Positions 47,501-58,450 of a DNA stretch of 64,000 nucleotides are shown here, piece after piece; the first letter of the stretch is position 1; every line of letters starts with the position of its first letter. The notes under the pieces are model-generated. The model saw only the letters and a program-made list of their open reading frames with translations. It searched no databases and was not told the origin of the DNA. Made by a program: the position numbers and the translations under genes. The stretch comes from Trichuris trichiura (taxonomy: Eukaryota > Nematoda > Enoplea > Trichinellida > Trichuridae): contig JBAJFE010000023.1 in NCBI GenBank assembly GCA_037903355.1, forward strand, positions 310,001 to 374,000, given 5' to 3'.

Positions 47501-50111
47501 TCAACTTAAACAATTTATGCTAATCTGATCCATGGAAGTATGGCATAACACTGAATCGTCCGCTTGCGGCGCTCTACGATCGGATGTTTCATTATGCTTT
47601 TGAGGAGTGGTCATTTTGCGCCATCTCTGAAAGCCGAATGTATTGTCTTAATTTTTCCGTTTATTTTATTACGCATTTAAGGTTTGTACCTGTTTGAATG
47701 TGCCCGCCGTCGAAGCCAGCGCAATAACAGCGTACATTCTAAAAAAGTTGACCGCTTTTCTTACGCATTCAGTTTGGAAGGCAAAGTCGTTTACGGTATG
47801 CAAATAACTGACGATAGTCGAATGAACCAACCAAGCGTTTGAGACCATTTAGGGTAAATGTAGTTTGGCATACTTGGCGGTTTCATTTCAAGCGTAGCGC
47901 ATATCAAGATCACCTATAATAGGCGCGCGCAATCATATGACGTACGATGTTTACAATTCTGTTTCTTACCGCAACAATGGCGGGGCACGTTACGAGCCAA
48001 CACATTCTCAGAAAAATATTTGGCTTTGCGCCCAGCATAAGCTTGACGTCAGCGCAAAAGCGTTGAATTCCTTTTTTAAAAAAAAGACATCGTATAGTAA
48101 GTTTTTTTTACAATTTTATTCTTCAATTGCTTACCGTATACGTACGTAACAACAACCGCTTCGAGCATGACTACAATTAGCACGCTGTAGCTAACGGCGT
48201 AGTGATCCAAGTATTCAATGAGATAATTGCCCCCCTAAGATATGCAAATTTTAGTTCGAATAAACAAATGGGCCCAATAGTTTCCGTACGTATGTAATTG
48301 TTGGTAAGCTAATGATGAACATGCCGACCATAAATATGCCTGTAAACGCCTGTCGATGACGTTCGAGGAGTTTGGGATATTCGTCACAAAATGCGGTAAA
48401 TATAGCTTCCAGTCCTGCGAACTGACGCGTATTGAAAATTAGCGATTTTTTGTGGGTAAAAATTTGCATACTTACCGTACTATCAATGCCTAAGCTTAGG
48501 AGCATAATGAAAAATAGTACGGACCACACCGGCGCACCGCGCATGGTTGATATTGCTCGAGGATAAATGATGAATACGAGACCGGGTCCTAAGAAGGAAA
48601 AATAACGTTAGTTCATACGTTATGTTGAACAGTTTTGACAGTAAAGCACCTCCCGCGTCTGTCGTTTCCGATATACCCTTTCCAAGCGTGTGGGCCATAT
48701 AGCCGAGTGTTGAGAAAATAACAAAACCGGATAGTATGCTTGTCAGACAATTGATCCAACCAACCAGAAATGCATCTCTTCAAGAAGCTTTTTTAATTAA
48801 AAATATTATTAGCAAGTGGTTGTTGTTGTTATACCTGTAAAAATTGTTGTATTTGTCGTTGTAACTTGACAATGCTATTAGGACGCCAAAACCGGGCCCA
48901 AGCGAGAAGAATATCTGTGCGGCAGCATCAATCCATACCTGCAATTGTATGACTGTAAACAAAGCGCTGTAAGTTTCATTATAATGAAGGTTATCGTTGA
49001 TTAAAAAAGTGTTATTTATTTTCCGTATAAGGCTGCACCTGATCTTAGCCGATAGTATAATTGGATAGCCAATGAAGTGAATTTTAAAAAATTGCTCCTA
49101 CGTTAGGCGTGACTGCCTAATATGGAATATTTCACCTAAAAAAAAGAGTTGTAAATTCATATCGCCTAATTAAGGTTAAAGATTAACATATATCTTTGTT
49201 ATTTAGTATATTTACGTTTACTTAAGCATAACGGTGGACGTTTTGTAAAGTTTACCCACGAAATGCTGTGTAGTCTGTAAGTTCAGATGGGATAACAATT
49301 TTATTGGTCACTTAAGAACTTAAGAAGTTGTTTCTATTTTATTAATTTGATTTTGCCGTGCCAAGCGCGCATCCGCTCCGACTTCTTCCATATGTTAGAA
49401 ATAGGTTTAACAACGATTAATACTCAGAGATAAATAAAAAATTGATATACCCAACAAAGGTTACTTTGATATGTCACTTTTCGCCTATTGGAATTACTGC
49501 CTGCTAATCGTTAGATGGCATAATCAATTTTCTACTATATTTTCTCAGTCTTGTGCGTTTCGTCAAAACATGCCAGAAAAATGTTAAGAAGAAGTTTACG
49601 CTGTTCTTAAAAGCTGTAGAGATTCGTTTATTCAGAATCCCGAAAAGTGCTTAGCGTTTCTAAGCTTTCGCGTGACGTCACAAGTAGAAAATTCCATTTG
49701 TCGTCTCGTACGGTAGCTTAAGTCGTTATTTTGATCCATATTATATGTAAAGAGGGTTTAATAATACGCAGGACTGCGTGGTTCTACTCGTACCTGCTTT
49801 TCTATTTTACTGTAATTGGATGTGCAGGTGAGTAAAGGAGTGGAATAGCTTTGTGAATGAGAGCTGCGCTCTATAACAGAACGTTTTTTGATGCCTTTTA
49901 TTAATAATAATAAAAATAATAAGCTCCATCTCGCTGACGACAGAAGCAGAGCGTTCCGAAAGCTCTAAATAAAAAAGCTGACTGTATTGTTTTTGAATTT
50001 TTCCTAATAATCGCTCATCCATTCTTTGGTGGAGCAATTGTTTCGTCTAATTACAGATACCAGCACAGAGAAAAAACAGAAAAAACCTTAGAAGATTTAC
50101 CAAACAACAAC

Positions 50112-50195
<84 letters not shown>

Positions 50196-52514
50196 CATTG
50201 CTTATAGTAACATAGTATCTCCGCTTGCAGACGTAATGTTTGAACTTATTTTCATTATGATGGAAAAGTTTTTTTGGTTTAGTCCATTCATGGCTGCTTG
50301 CAGCTGTAGTTGTTCTTTCTCATTACTGACGAACTGACAAGGCGCTATTAGACCCTCAAAAGCTTTTTTCAGTAAAAGAAAAAAAGACGGAGAAAAGTGA
50401 ACGCTTAAAAATCTGTCTATATTGTGAAAAAGTTGCTAAACTGTTTTTAGAAAATTGTATTCAGGTTTTCTTCATACTGTATTTTCGGAATGCGTATGGA
50501 GCACAGAAAGAGCTTTTCCATTAAGAATTCTGCTCTCGTTCATAACGTATCGCACTGCGTAAGCGTAAATATGCAAAGTTCGTAACAATAGTCTCAAATC
50601 CATAGCATACGTGCTTTCCAATAAGGCAGTATGCAAATTTCCTGCAGCATTGGTCAGTATGACTAAATTACTCAAGCAGCACTTATTTGGTGTTGCGCGG
50701 TAGTGATAGGGTGATCCAACCTCGAGCATATTATTATTATTGTTTTTGTTGTTGTTTCGATTGTTTCTTACGGAATTTGTCCCGTTAAATTACAAAGCTT
50801 TTAATAAGATTCCATCAGAATCTTATTAAAAGCTTTGTATTTTAACGGGACAAATTCCGTTAGAAGAAACAATCGAAACATGAAAACCCGCTCTCGTATC
50901 AAAAAGCTATATTTGCAATATTATTATTGCGTTTATTGTGTTTATTATTATTAAATATTTTAGTTGTCTTGTTCAGTTAATTTTTGAAGCCAACAAGTCA
51001 ATTGCTTTCATCTTGCCTGAACGTACATATACATATCTTGATTGTAATGTCAATACAGGTGATTATTTTGGAATTAAATAATAGTTACATCCCGTCGCTT
51101 CGTGTTGCTCTTTTAACTTGAAATTCAAAAATAGAGAGCTTAAGAAGTGACGTCGATTGAAACTGGGATTTTGCCGCCCTTTTCGTCAATCCCATATTTA
51201 GTCTATCGATTAAGCGCGGGAAGCAGCGCGCCCTTTTTTCATTGATTCAATTGCGCTTCCAAGTAAATTGTCTTTATTTACTAATGGAGATACCATTTCA
51301 CCTTAGCGCTGCGTTCAAATCAAAATTTTGCTTGACTTAACGGTGATGCGCATTGGTTGGCGCTCAACTTTCCTCCTTTGTTATGACGTAAGCAACGAAA
51401 TAACTTTTACGCCTTTTCCCGCGCCGCATGGAAATATGGATTGAATGAAAATAATGAATTGTTGTACCTCAATTTGAAGCAGCTTTTCCCATTGAGGAGT
51501 AAGAAAGTAGATTATGCCCGAAATGGCGCCTGGCAACGTCACACCGTGAGCCAACAGCGATATGAGGGCGATGTAGGGTGCTATAGCCGTAAACCATACC
51601 GCCTACAACCATAAGCGTATACAATGAAGCTTTTTCTTTTGCCAGTAACAATGAAATGACGATACGACCTTTCCCGCGCTTCTTGGTCCTTTCCATATGG
51701 CAAAATATACGATTAGATAGATGAAGAAAAGGCATAGGAGCAATTGCCATTTTATTTGCCCCATATCTTCGATCCCGCCGGATTTGTGCAACTCCAATAC
51801 ATTTCGTCTAAAATATTGCCAACTCGAGAAGTTTTTTTTTATATAATTTTGGTTTTTAATTTACAGGAAGAATTCCTCCGCCGCGCTAGTGCCATTGATT
51901 GTTCCATTAAGGCGGGATGCGTTGTCCGGAAGCGCGTTGCCATCGTTGTCGGTAAGGCATTGTGCCGTATTCCACGAGTTGTTGCACGTTTGCCACGGTA
52001 AAGGTGACTGGAATGAGTTGCCAAGATAAAATAGCGCCCACGAGATGACCGTGTTGTAAAAACATCCCATATAAACATCGATCAAACATGTTGCGTATCC
52101 GACGCCTTAAAAATGGAGACCTAACGGTGAAAGTGAGGGAGAAAGGTGCCCGCGCTGGGTTACCTTTCAGAATTGGAAGCAGAAATTTCCATAATGTCAA
52201 GCAGCCGCAACGATGGTATTGTCCCAACGCTAATTCCATGTAGAAAAGCGGCAAACCACAAAAGATAAACATAACAAAGTAGGGGACAAGAAATGCACCT
52301 AAACAAACAAAACAACAACTATGCAATGTATTCTCGTTGGTAAGCTTACCTCCTCCATTTCTGTAGCAAATGTAGGGAAAGCGCCATACGTTGCCAAGAT
52401 CGACTGAAAAGCCTATAAGGGCTAAGAGGAATTCTATTTTGTTTGCCCATTTAAGGCGGGATGCTGGCAAGGAGCCTTTTTTGGATGTTCCATCAAAAAG
52501 AGTCATCCGCATTG
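47501..52514 (-). CDS. SLC6A4: Sodium-dependent monoamine transporter (SLC6 family, serotonin-transporter-like), complete
   Basis: Twelve-span Na+/Cl- neurotransmitter symporter of the plasma membrane. Exons: 52514-52350, 52298-52164, 52105-51865, 51807-51669, 51602-51468, 48938-48835, 48777-48650, 48588-48476, 48421-48290, 48234-48135, 48070-47970, 47913-47795, 47738-47690, 47626-47501; phases agree. From the ATG at 52512 it is 594 residues (human SERT 630). TM1 has [20 protein letters not shown]; the Asp (D38) marks monoamine rather than GABA or glycine carriers. Other hallmarks: [17 protein letters not shown], the extracellular loop with NNSW, DNAS, NGT glycosylation sites, [20 protein letters not shown], and [12 protein letters not shown]. 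The Gly after the TM1 Asp favours serotonin over dopamine transporters. Introns 2, 6 and 10 end in AAG. A possible microexon at 53152-53143 (ATG TCC GAA G) would extend the start in phase. Intron 5 (2.5 kb) holds repeats. Confidence 0.93.
49975..50060. repeat. Second copy (one arm) of the foldback element at 5517-5775
   Basis: Shares TTTTTCCTAATAATCGCTCATCC-type sequence and GAGCAATTGTTTCGTCT with ATTACAGATACC, matching the complement of the left arm at 5561-5650. It lies in intron 5 of the SLC6 gene. Confidence 0.7.
50103..50193. repeat. Perfect (AAT)n-(ATT)n palindrome
   Basis: About 16 AAT units run straight into about 14 ATT units, so the tract is self-complementary and could fold into a long hairpin or cruciform. 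In SLC6 intron 5. Confidence 0.95.
50754..50880. repeat. Foldback element with ~58 bp near-perfect arms
   Basis: Left arm 50754-50811 and right arm 50818-50880 are inverted copies (TGTTTCGATTGTTTC, GGAATTTGTCCCGTTAA, AAAGCTTTTAATAAGATT) around a 6-7 base loop, with very few mismatches. Non-coding, in SLC6 intron 5. Probably a young MITE or foldback insertion. Confidence 0.85.
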
Positions 52515-54087
52515 CTGCTTTATAGCGGCGCTTTTTTCACCTTTACAAAGCAATGATGATTTCAAGCGGGAACCTACAAAGCAGCAGCGTCGTGTAAACG
52601 TATGCCCATCTATGGCATAGCTGCGGACAGTGAACAAAATGTAATTGGACGTTCTTCTTCTTTTTCTTGCGAAGGAAACTTGATACACGCCATTGACCAC
52701 CTCATTATGAAATCTCGCTGCTACTAGTGTACTGTCATTAAGATTTGGCCGTTCTGCCCGCGGCTGCTGTCTTTGCAGACGGCTTTATATGAGGTTGGAA
52801 AGTTGCAAGACAATTTTCTTTGCTTTTCATCGATTGGTGACTTTTGTTGCCTCGTCAGCCGGATGCAAGCGCAAGGCAACAACGAAAATAAGCAGATTTT
52901 TGAAAAATGAACAAACATGCTCAAACTAATCCCTGTTGATCGATTTTTTGAGACTTATTTGCATGAGCAACAACGAAGGCGCCATGTTGGTTCTTAGAAT
53001 TTTTTCTTTCCTTCTGACCGCTAACAAAGTTGCAGTTGAATAGCTGACAATTTATGCAAATGTATTTTTTTTCTCACAGAGTTATAAGAAATAGGTTGAC
53101 ATGTTGACTTACTTGTTTTTCGACTAAACGGTTTAGGCTTACCTTCGGACATTGTTTTGTTTTGTAGTCGGATGTTTGCTCGAAGATGTTTTCTTTTACG
53201 GTTTTTGTTGCACCTCCTAAAAATGTAAGGACAAAGTTTGAACGAATGAAAATTGATTGGTCCCTTCTTCTTCTTCTTCTTATCTGTTTTTCCGTTTCAT
53301 TATTGACTTTTCGACTCGATAAGCCATTGGGAAACGCAATATCGGCGCGATGTGACCGCCTTTCTTTGAACAACTTTAATTTCACGTTTTTTCGACGGAC
53401 CAGTTGGAAGGACAGCTTGTTTTGACTCTAAAAAAAATGCTGTCCCACTTTTAAAGGCTAATAAATAATCGAGCAACTTTGACTTGCCGACTTTTTTTCT
53501 ACTTTATTATGTTGTTGTTGTTGTTATGTAATGTTATAGGAAAAGCAAAAGTCAGATGCTGAAAGCTTTATTATTTTATTTTTCCTAAACCTAACCTTAG
53601 CGTGCTAGTGTTTATTCGCTGCTACTGAATCTGAATAGTCTCTAGCTTACCGGATGTCTTTTTTTTCGGGATTGGTTTTAAACGTTTCCTGTTACGACGC
53701 GTTGAACGCGTTTTTTTGAAAACCTTTAAATTTCCGCTACTTTTTTCGTTTCCTGCAAATGTGGAAATACAAAGGAAGGAAGTGATACTTTTCTTTTAGC
53801 CTAAGTCAATTATATGTCGTTCGCTTTCGGTAATACAATTCCGTGAAGCTGCAAATGTTTGTCGCGCGTAAACAGCTTAACTGTGTATAAGCAAACGGAT
53901 CTATCCTTAAAAGGGCATTTTACCGCCAGACGTCTGCTGGATTCTCAACTGATCAATTCCTTCTCATATTCCGTGAAATGAATATTGTCCGGCTTGATGG
54001 CTACACATTATTTGTCAGGCTTAAGTTTCTCAAGAAATTTCACGTCAATGCTTTCCTTGAAACTTCAAACTAAAAATTTTTATCATC

Positions 54088-54151
<64 letters not shown>

Positions 54152-55099
54152 GCACTATATATATATATAGTGCTGTAATAATAAATGAAAAAAATTTAGA
54201 TGAAAAAGATGGAAAATAATAAATAGATGAAATATATATATATATATATATATATATGCGTACATAGTGCAAGAATAATGTTTAAAGGAAGTTATGTTTT
54301 TTTATGTTTTGTTGTTTAATACACTAAGCTGTTAAGTTCTTTGGCGCGATTTTTGGCAATTTGCAGCGATTTAAGTGGCTCATTTGGCTGCTCTTGATCA
54401 TCTTTGCCTTTTTGGCCATTCAACTGTCTGTTGAAATGGTCGCTGAAATGCTGGCAAAAGATCTGCTCAAAAATGTAACCATTCAAGGTACGACGTTTGT
54501 TAGACGTAAGGAGATCTTAAATTGTTTACACTATTCGCTATACTTTGTGTTCTATCAATGTTTGTTTAGTATTTGTTTTAAGTTCAAAAAGTTCGCTTGG
54601 TATTTTGAAATCTATGCTCGAATTTTGATTGGTCAGCCGAGTGGTCATTTTGGCGCGAAAAAAACTGTAAACGCCGCAGAAGCCTACGGAAACGGATTGT
54701 CCGGTAAGCAACCGAGCGGCAAGTATACGTCCGTTCTATCGGAATAGCTGAAACTGTGTAAACAAATGCACTTTTGTTGAATTGATACTTTCAACCCGCG
54801 CGCATTATAATAATAATAATGAATTGTTCAAACATTACAATGAGTAATGATCTTTTCCTTGTTTTGATTCGAGCTAATTTTATTTCAAACGATCGAACCT
54901 GACATGTATAAAATTTCCTTTGCTGCCGCGCGGCAAAGATGAAATAATAAACTGAATGACTTTCACTTTTGGAATGTTCTATTATTGCTTAAATTGTTCT
55001 TTTAAAATAATTTTCGCCTTTTTTCTTAAAAAATTAAAACTTTTGCATACTATGTCCTAACAGCTATGCGAATATTTCGATAAGGAGATTATACGTTAA
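52515..55099. other. Region upstream of the SLC6 gene
   Basis: Mostly without recognised genes. A plus-strand exon-like segment at 54367-54490 (acceptor ATTTGCAG, donor GTACGA) encodes a basic start, a hydrophobic stretch (LIWLLLIIFAFLAIQL) and KDLLKNVTIQ. It resembles a signal-anchor exon, but the following exon is ambiguous and no family was recognised. Small frames at 53186-53425 overlap antisense and are not called. Confidence 0.35.
54089..54150. repeat. (ATT)n microsatellite
   Basis: About 20 units of TAT/ATT, followed by a short TA-rich palindrome; a (TA)n tract follows at 54232-54257. Confidence 0.9.
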
Positions 55100-55339
55100 T
55101 TTTTGTTAAAAAGAGGAGATGCCATAGAAGGTGGAAAGTGTGAAAACGATGCTCTCTTCCGTGACTGTTCCTTGGAAATATGTAAATAAGTCCCCTTCAC
55201 CTTTACCATCTGCTCGCATCACGTGTAACTGAAATGCCCCTTCGGCTTTGTTGATAGTTTTAAAGTATGACTGCACTTTTTCCGTCACAGATAACCGCGC
55301 ACGGTGGCGGTCGAAATCCCGAACTGGGCGAAGATAGGC

Positions 55340-55480
55340 TGTAAACATTTCAAGATAAGAAATGTATTTGAATAGAGGCGCTATCATGGTAGTCTTGTCT
55401 AAACTTAGTGATCTAAAAAACAAAATCAGTATAATAACGCCTCTATTCAAGTATATTCGTTATCTACAAGATACCATTGC
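55340..55480. repeat. Imperfect foldback sequence
   Basis: TATTTGAATAGAGGCG at 55366-55381 is mirrored by CGCCTCTATTCAAGTATA at 55439-55455. The similarity continues inward to a centre near 55410 and weakly outward, giving arms of about 45-70 bp. Confidence 0.6.
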
Positions 55481-57089
55481 AGCACTGTCACGAGGCTACG
55501 CTGTGCAGTGTATTTTCAGCCTATTCGGGATTGGCAAAACGAATTGCAGCCAACAATGTTACGTTCTTGTTTTTAACTGCTCGTATAAGTATCTTTCTTT
55601 TTTGTGTTTTGCCAGTTTTCTTTTTTTCCTTTTAAGGATGCCGATCCCATCCGATACTGCTCAGCGTAAACTTCCAAATTCGAGGCGAATTTTTCTTTCA
55701 TAAATATAACCACTGCGGTCTTTGTCTGCTCTATTATTTTGGCGAGCAGACAGCGATCAAGAATTAACCTCGTCAAGTCATCGTTGGTTCATTATAGCTG
55801 TATGATCTAACATTTTTCAACTTCCGCAGAAAGCTAAACTTTTTCATTTTTTTTGTTTCTTAACAGGTGCCGAATCTGTTAGTAAAGTAAAAAATTTTTG
55901 TATTCGTAAGAAGACTTGTTCTAAGTCTTACATTTCGCATATCATACAGAAAAACAACATCCGAACTTGTCCATATTTCGCCCACTTGTACAGGCGGTTA
56001 GTCGTGGCTTTACGCCGTAAGAAAATGACTCTCTAATTTTTCTTAAATCGAAAGATGATTCCTCTCACGCATAATATACTGTGTTGCACGTTCTCATTAA
56101 ATCAAGAAATATCAAACCGTTGCAACATATCACTGTTTCGAAAGTTGCTCATATTAAGACTATTTTTCCTACGATAACCAATCGTAAAAGAATGATAAAA
56201 TGTCTACAATTACAGACTGAAAGTATTAGAAAGTAAAATATTTAAAGTTTAATTTTTAGCGGGAAATTTCCCATTTTTTTCTATTGGGCAAAAAACATTT
56301 GTACATCTTAATCAAAAGTTTATCAAATTTCAACTTTTAAATGTTGGAAAGCGGCAAATTATTGGGCTCTCTTTTTCTATTTCGGCGCAAATAATACAGT
56401 AACCCTGAAGATAATCAGGTTCGCCATACTCATTGCATAAAACAAGCAATACCGTTTGTTCATTTTTTGTCCGTGATGTCTGAAAAATGCATTCTTTCTT
56501 TCTGTTAAGCGCGTAATCGTCCCCCTCTACCCTTACGTAAGCCTTAATCGAAATATAGACCTTATGTTTAGGTTAAGGCTTAAATAAGGGCAGAATGGAA
56601 TGACCGGCAAAGGTGCAACACGACGCATAACGGTATAATGTATTTTGTTTGTCTTACTGAAGGTTCACGAGCATGGCAAACCTGATTATTGTTAGAATAC
56701 TGTATTGTTTGCGGGAAAATAGAGAAAGAGACCCAGTTCTGCTTAAACAATGTGCAGAGCAGTCGTAATGCTAACAAACAATTTTTTGCAAACTTACTCA
56801 AATACGTTTTCGATTTTTTGAGCATATATATGCTAATGATATGCTAATAGTTTCGAGTTAACTTTGCGCAACAAAGTTTACAATAAACTAACAATAAGTT
56901 GTTGTAATATTCTAAAAGGTGTTCCACTTTACCACGGCAAAGAGAATTTAAAATTGTTTCTTATTCTGCAGCTTTTGTTCTTCTGTATTTACGCGACGGA
57001 ATTTTTTTTATACGTTCTATTATTTCTTCGCTGTTAGCCAGATTTACAATAAAGATGGGAATGCACTTACCTTGAAAACATGCCAACAT

Positions 57090-57095
57090 TTTATT
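57090..57095 (-). terminator. Candidate polyadenylation signal of KPTN
   Basis: AATAAA on the minus strand about 275 bases after the KPTN stop codon. Confidence 0.35.
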
Positions 57096-57367
57096 CAAAG
57101 TTTCGCTCATTCTTCCATTGACTCAACGTTGGCTTAATGCGATAGGTACGAAATGATAGTCCGCGCATTGAGCTACGACATTCAATGGCATTTCGACAAC
57201 TTTGACCTTCGTCTTGTAAACATATGTTTGCTTTTTGACAAGCAATGATTTTCCCGCACTGAAAGTTGGCGCGCCATAAAAGGCAATGCAGATACTTTTG
57301 CTCCACATATATTGCGCCTATCATTCGACAGCGCGAATTTATCATTGTAATGTCTCTTTCTTTTGCT

Positions 57368-58450
57368 TCAGTGATCCATTTTGTACACGTGAATACCTGT
57401 TGCCGTAACGACAATGATTTGACCCTTTGATGCGGATACGTTAACGACGGGGGAAAGAAATGAGCGGCAAAATACAAGCTCGAATATACCTTTTGCACAT
57501 TCGCAATTGAAGACGAGCAATTTACAACAAAACGTTCCAACGTAAATTAAGTGATTGCACGCGACGTTGCTTGACGACATACGTACATGACAAGCGCACA
57601 GGACGGCATCCAATGGACGAGAAGCTTGTAAACGGACAAACTTTTCCGGAGAACTTTGATCCGGAACGCTTGAATACAATCGAATGGCTCCGCTTGCGCT
57701 CGTTACCAAAGTATGCATTTCGCCGAAAGAATCAGGCAACAAAATCAAGCTGGAAATGGCAACTTCAAACAGTTTCATTTCCAATCTGTCCAATACTCGA
57801 TTAAGGCAGTGAGCCGTACGAAAGACGACAATATGTCCATCTCCGCATCCTACGGCCGTAATGCGCGTTTTGTTGATCACAGCCGCGTCTATAGCTATTA
57901 CGGCACCGGGAAAGTTGTCCACAAGTTCGGGATAGTGATCGGCCGAATCAACCTTTGTCAAATGCCCGCTTGCAAAAGTGTACAAACTGACGCGACCGTC
58001 CGTCGATGAAATCATCACTTGCTGACTCCATCCGGGAAAACGTTTTATAAAGCACGAATGAAAGTCTAAACATTTGTCGCAAACGAATTGCCAAACCGGC
58101 GAGGAACCGCCCGAATAGGCGAACGTGAACATCGCTAAGTGCGAAATCGTTTTGACGGATACAAGTACGTACAATTGCCATTGGTTACTTTCCGTTGATA
58201 TAAGGCAGCTGGCAACAACGCGAGCTTGGTCGGACAAGGACGGATAAATTCTTCGCATATGCGCGTGGTGCTCCTCGAAGGGCGAATTCGGGTCGGCGCA
58301 GTGAAAATTGTGCATTTGTCCGCTCAACGCTAAAATCGTTACCCACGTTTCTTCGACGCGCGAAGCGCGACTGAACGTGTGCACATTGTACGCGTTGCTT
58401 TGCCAAACCGCCGAATGGTAAATTGGGGAACCAAAAACGGCCACTTTCAT
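57368..58450 (-). CDS. KPTN: Kaptin (KPTN), KICSTOR complex subunit, single-exon
   Basis: One uninterrupted frame of 360 residues from the ATG at 58450. Kaptin is a beta-propeller-like subunit of KICSTOR, which tethers GATOR1 to lysosomes in amino-acid control of mTORC1. Blocks matching human kaptin: WQSNAYNV near the start; YPELVDNFPGAVIAID; TAVGCGDGHIVVF; FVRLQASRPLDAVLCACHV; FCRSFLSPVVNVSASKGQ and VVTATGIHVYK at the end. Human kaptin (436 residues) continues about 45 residues further with a Lys/Arg-rich helix; here a stop follows MDH, so either the tail is missing or a 3' exon was overlooked. The absence of introns is unusual among these intron-rich neighbours. Confidence 0.8.
   Translation of the reverse strand: MKVAVFGSPIYHSAVWQSNAYNVHTFSRASRVEETWVTILALSGQMHNFHCADPNSPFEEHHAHMRRIYPSLSDQARVVASCLISTESNQWQLYVLVSVKTISHLAMFTFAYSGGSSPVWQFVCDKCLDFHSCFIKRFPGWSQQVMISSTDGRVSLYTFASGHLTKVDSADHYPELVDNFPGAVIAIDAAVINKTRITAVGCGDGHIVVFRTAHCLNRVLDRLEMKLFEVAISSLILLPDSFGEMHTLVTSASGAIRLYSSVPDQSSPEKFVRLQASRPLDAVLCACHVRMSSSNVACNHLIYVGTFCCKLLVFNCECAKGIFELVFCRSFLSPVVNVSASKGQIIVVTATGIHVYKMDH

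Larger units (their letters stand above)
55100..57367. other. Region downstream of KPTN with unassigned exon-like frames
   Basis: Minus strand 55345-55106 (acceptor TTTACAG) reads RPVRDFDRHRARLSVTEKVQ and ends in a stop; 55776-55620 reads AKIIEQTKTAVVIFMKEKF. Both look coding-like and could be exons of one minus-strand gene, but they were not joined convincingly and no family is recognised. An imperfect foldback lies at about 55340-55480. The rest shows nothing I can support. Confidence 0.35.

Noticed and set aside
53985..54170. Frame with a long leucine run
   Set aside because: Produced by the (ATT)n/(TTA)n microsatellite.
54361..54747. 128-codon frame taken as one exon
   Set aside because: Only the first ~40 codons look coding; the rest passes through a GT donor and AT-rich intron-like DNA, so only a possible exon is noted.
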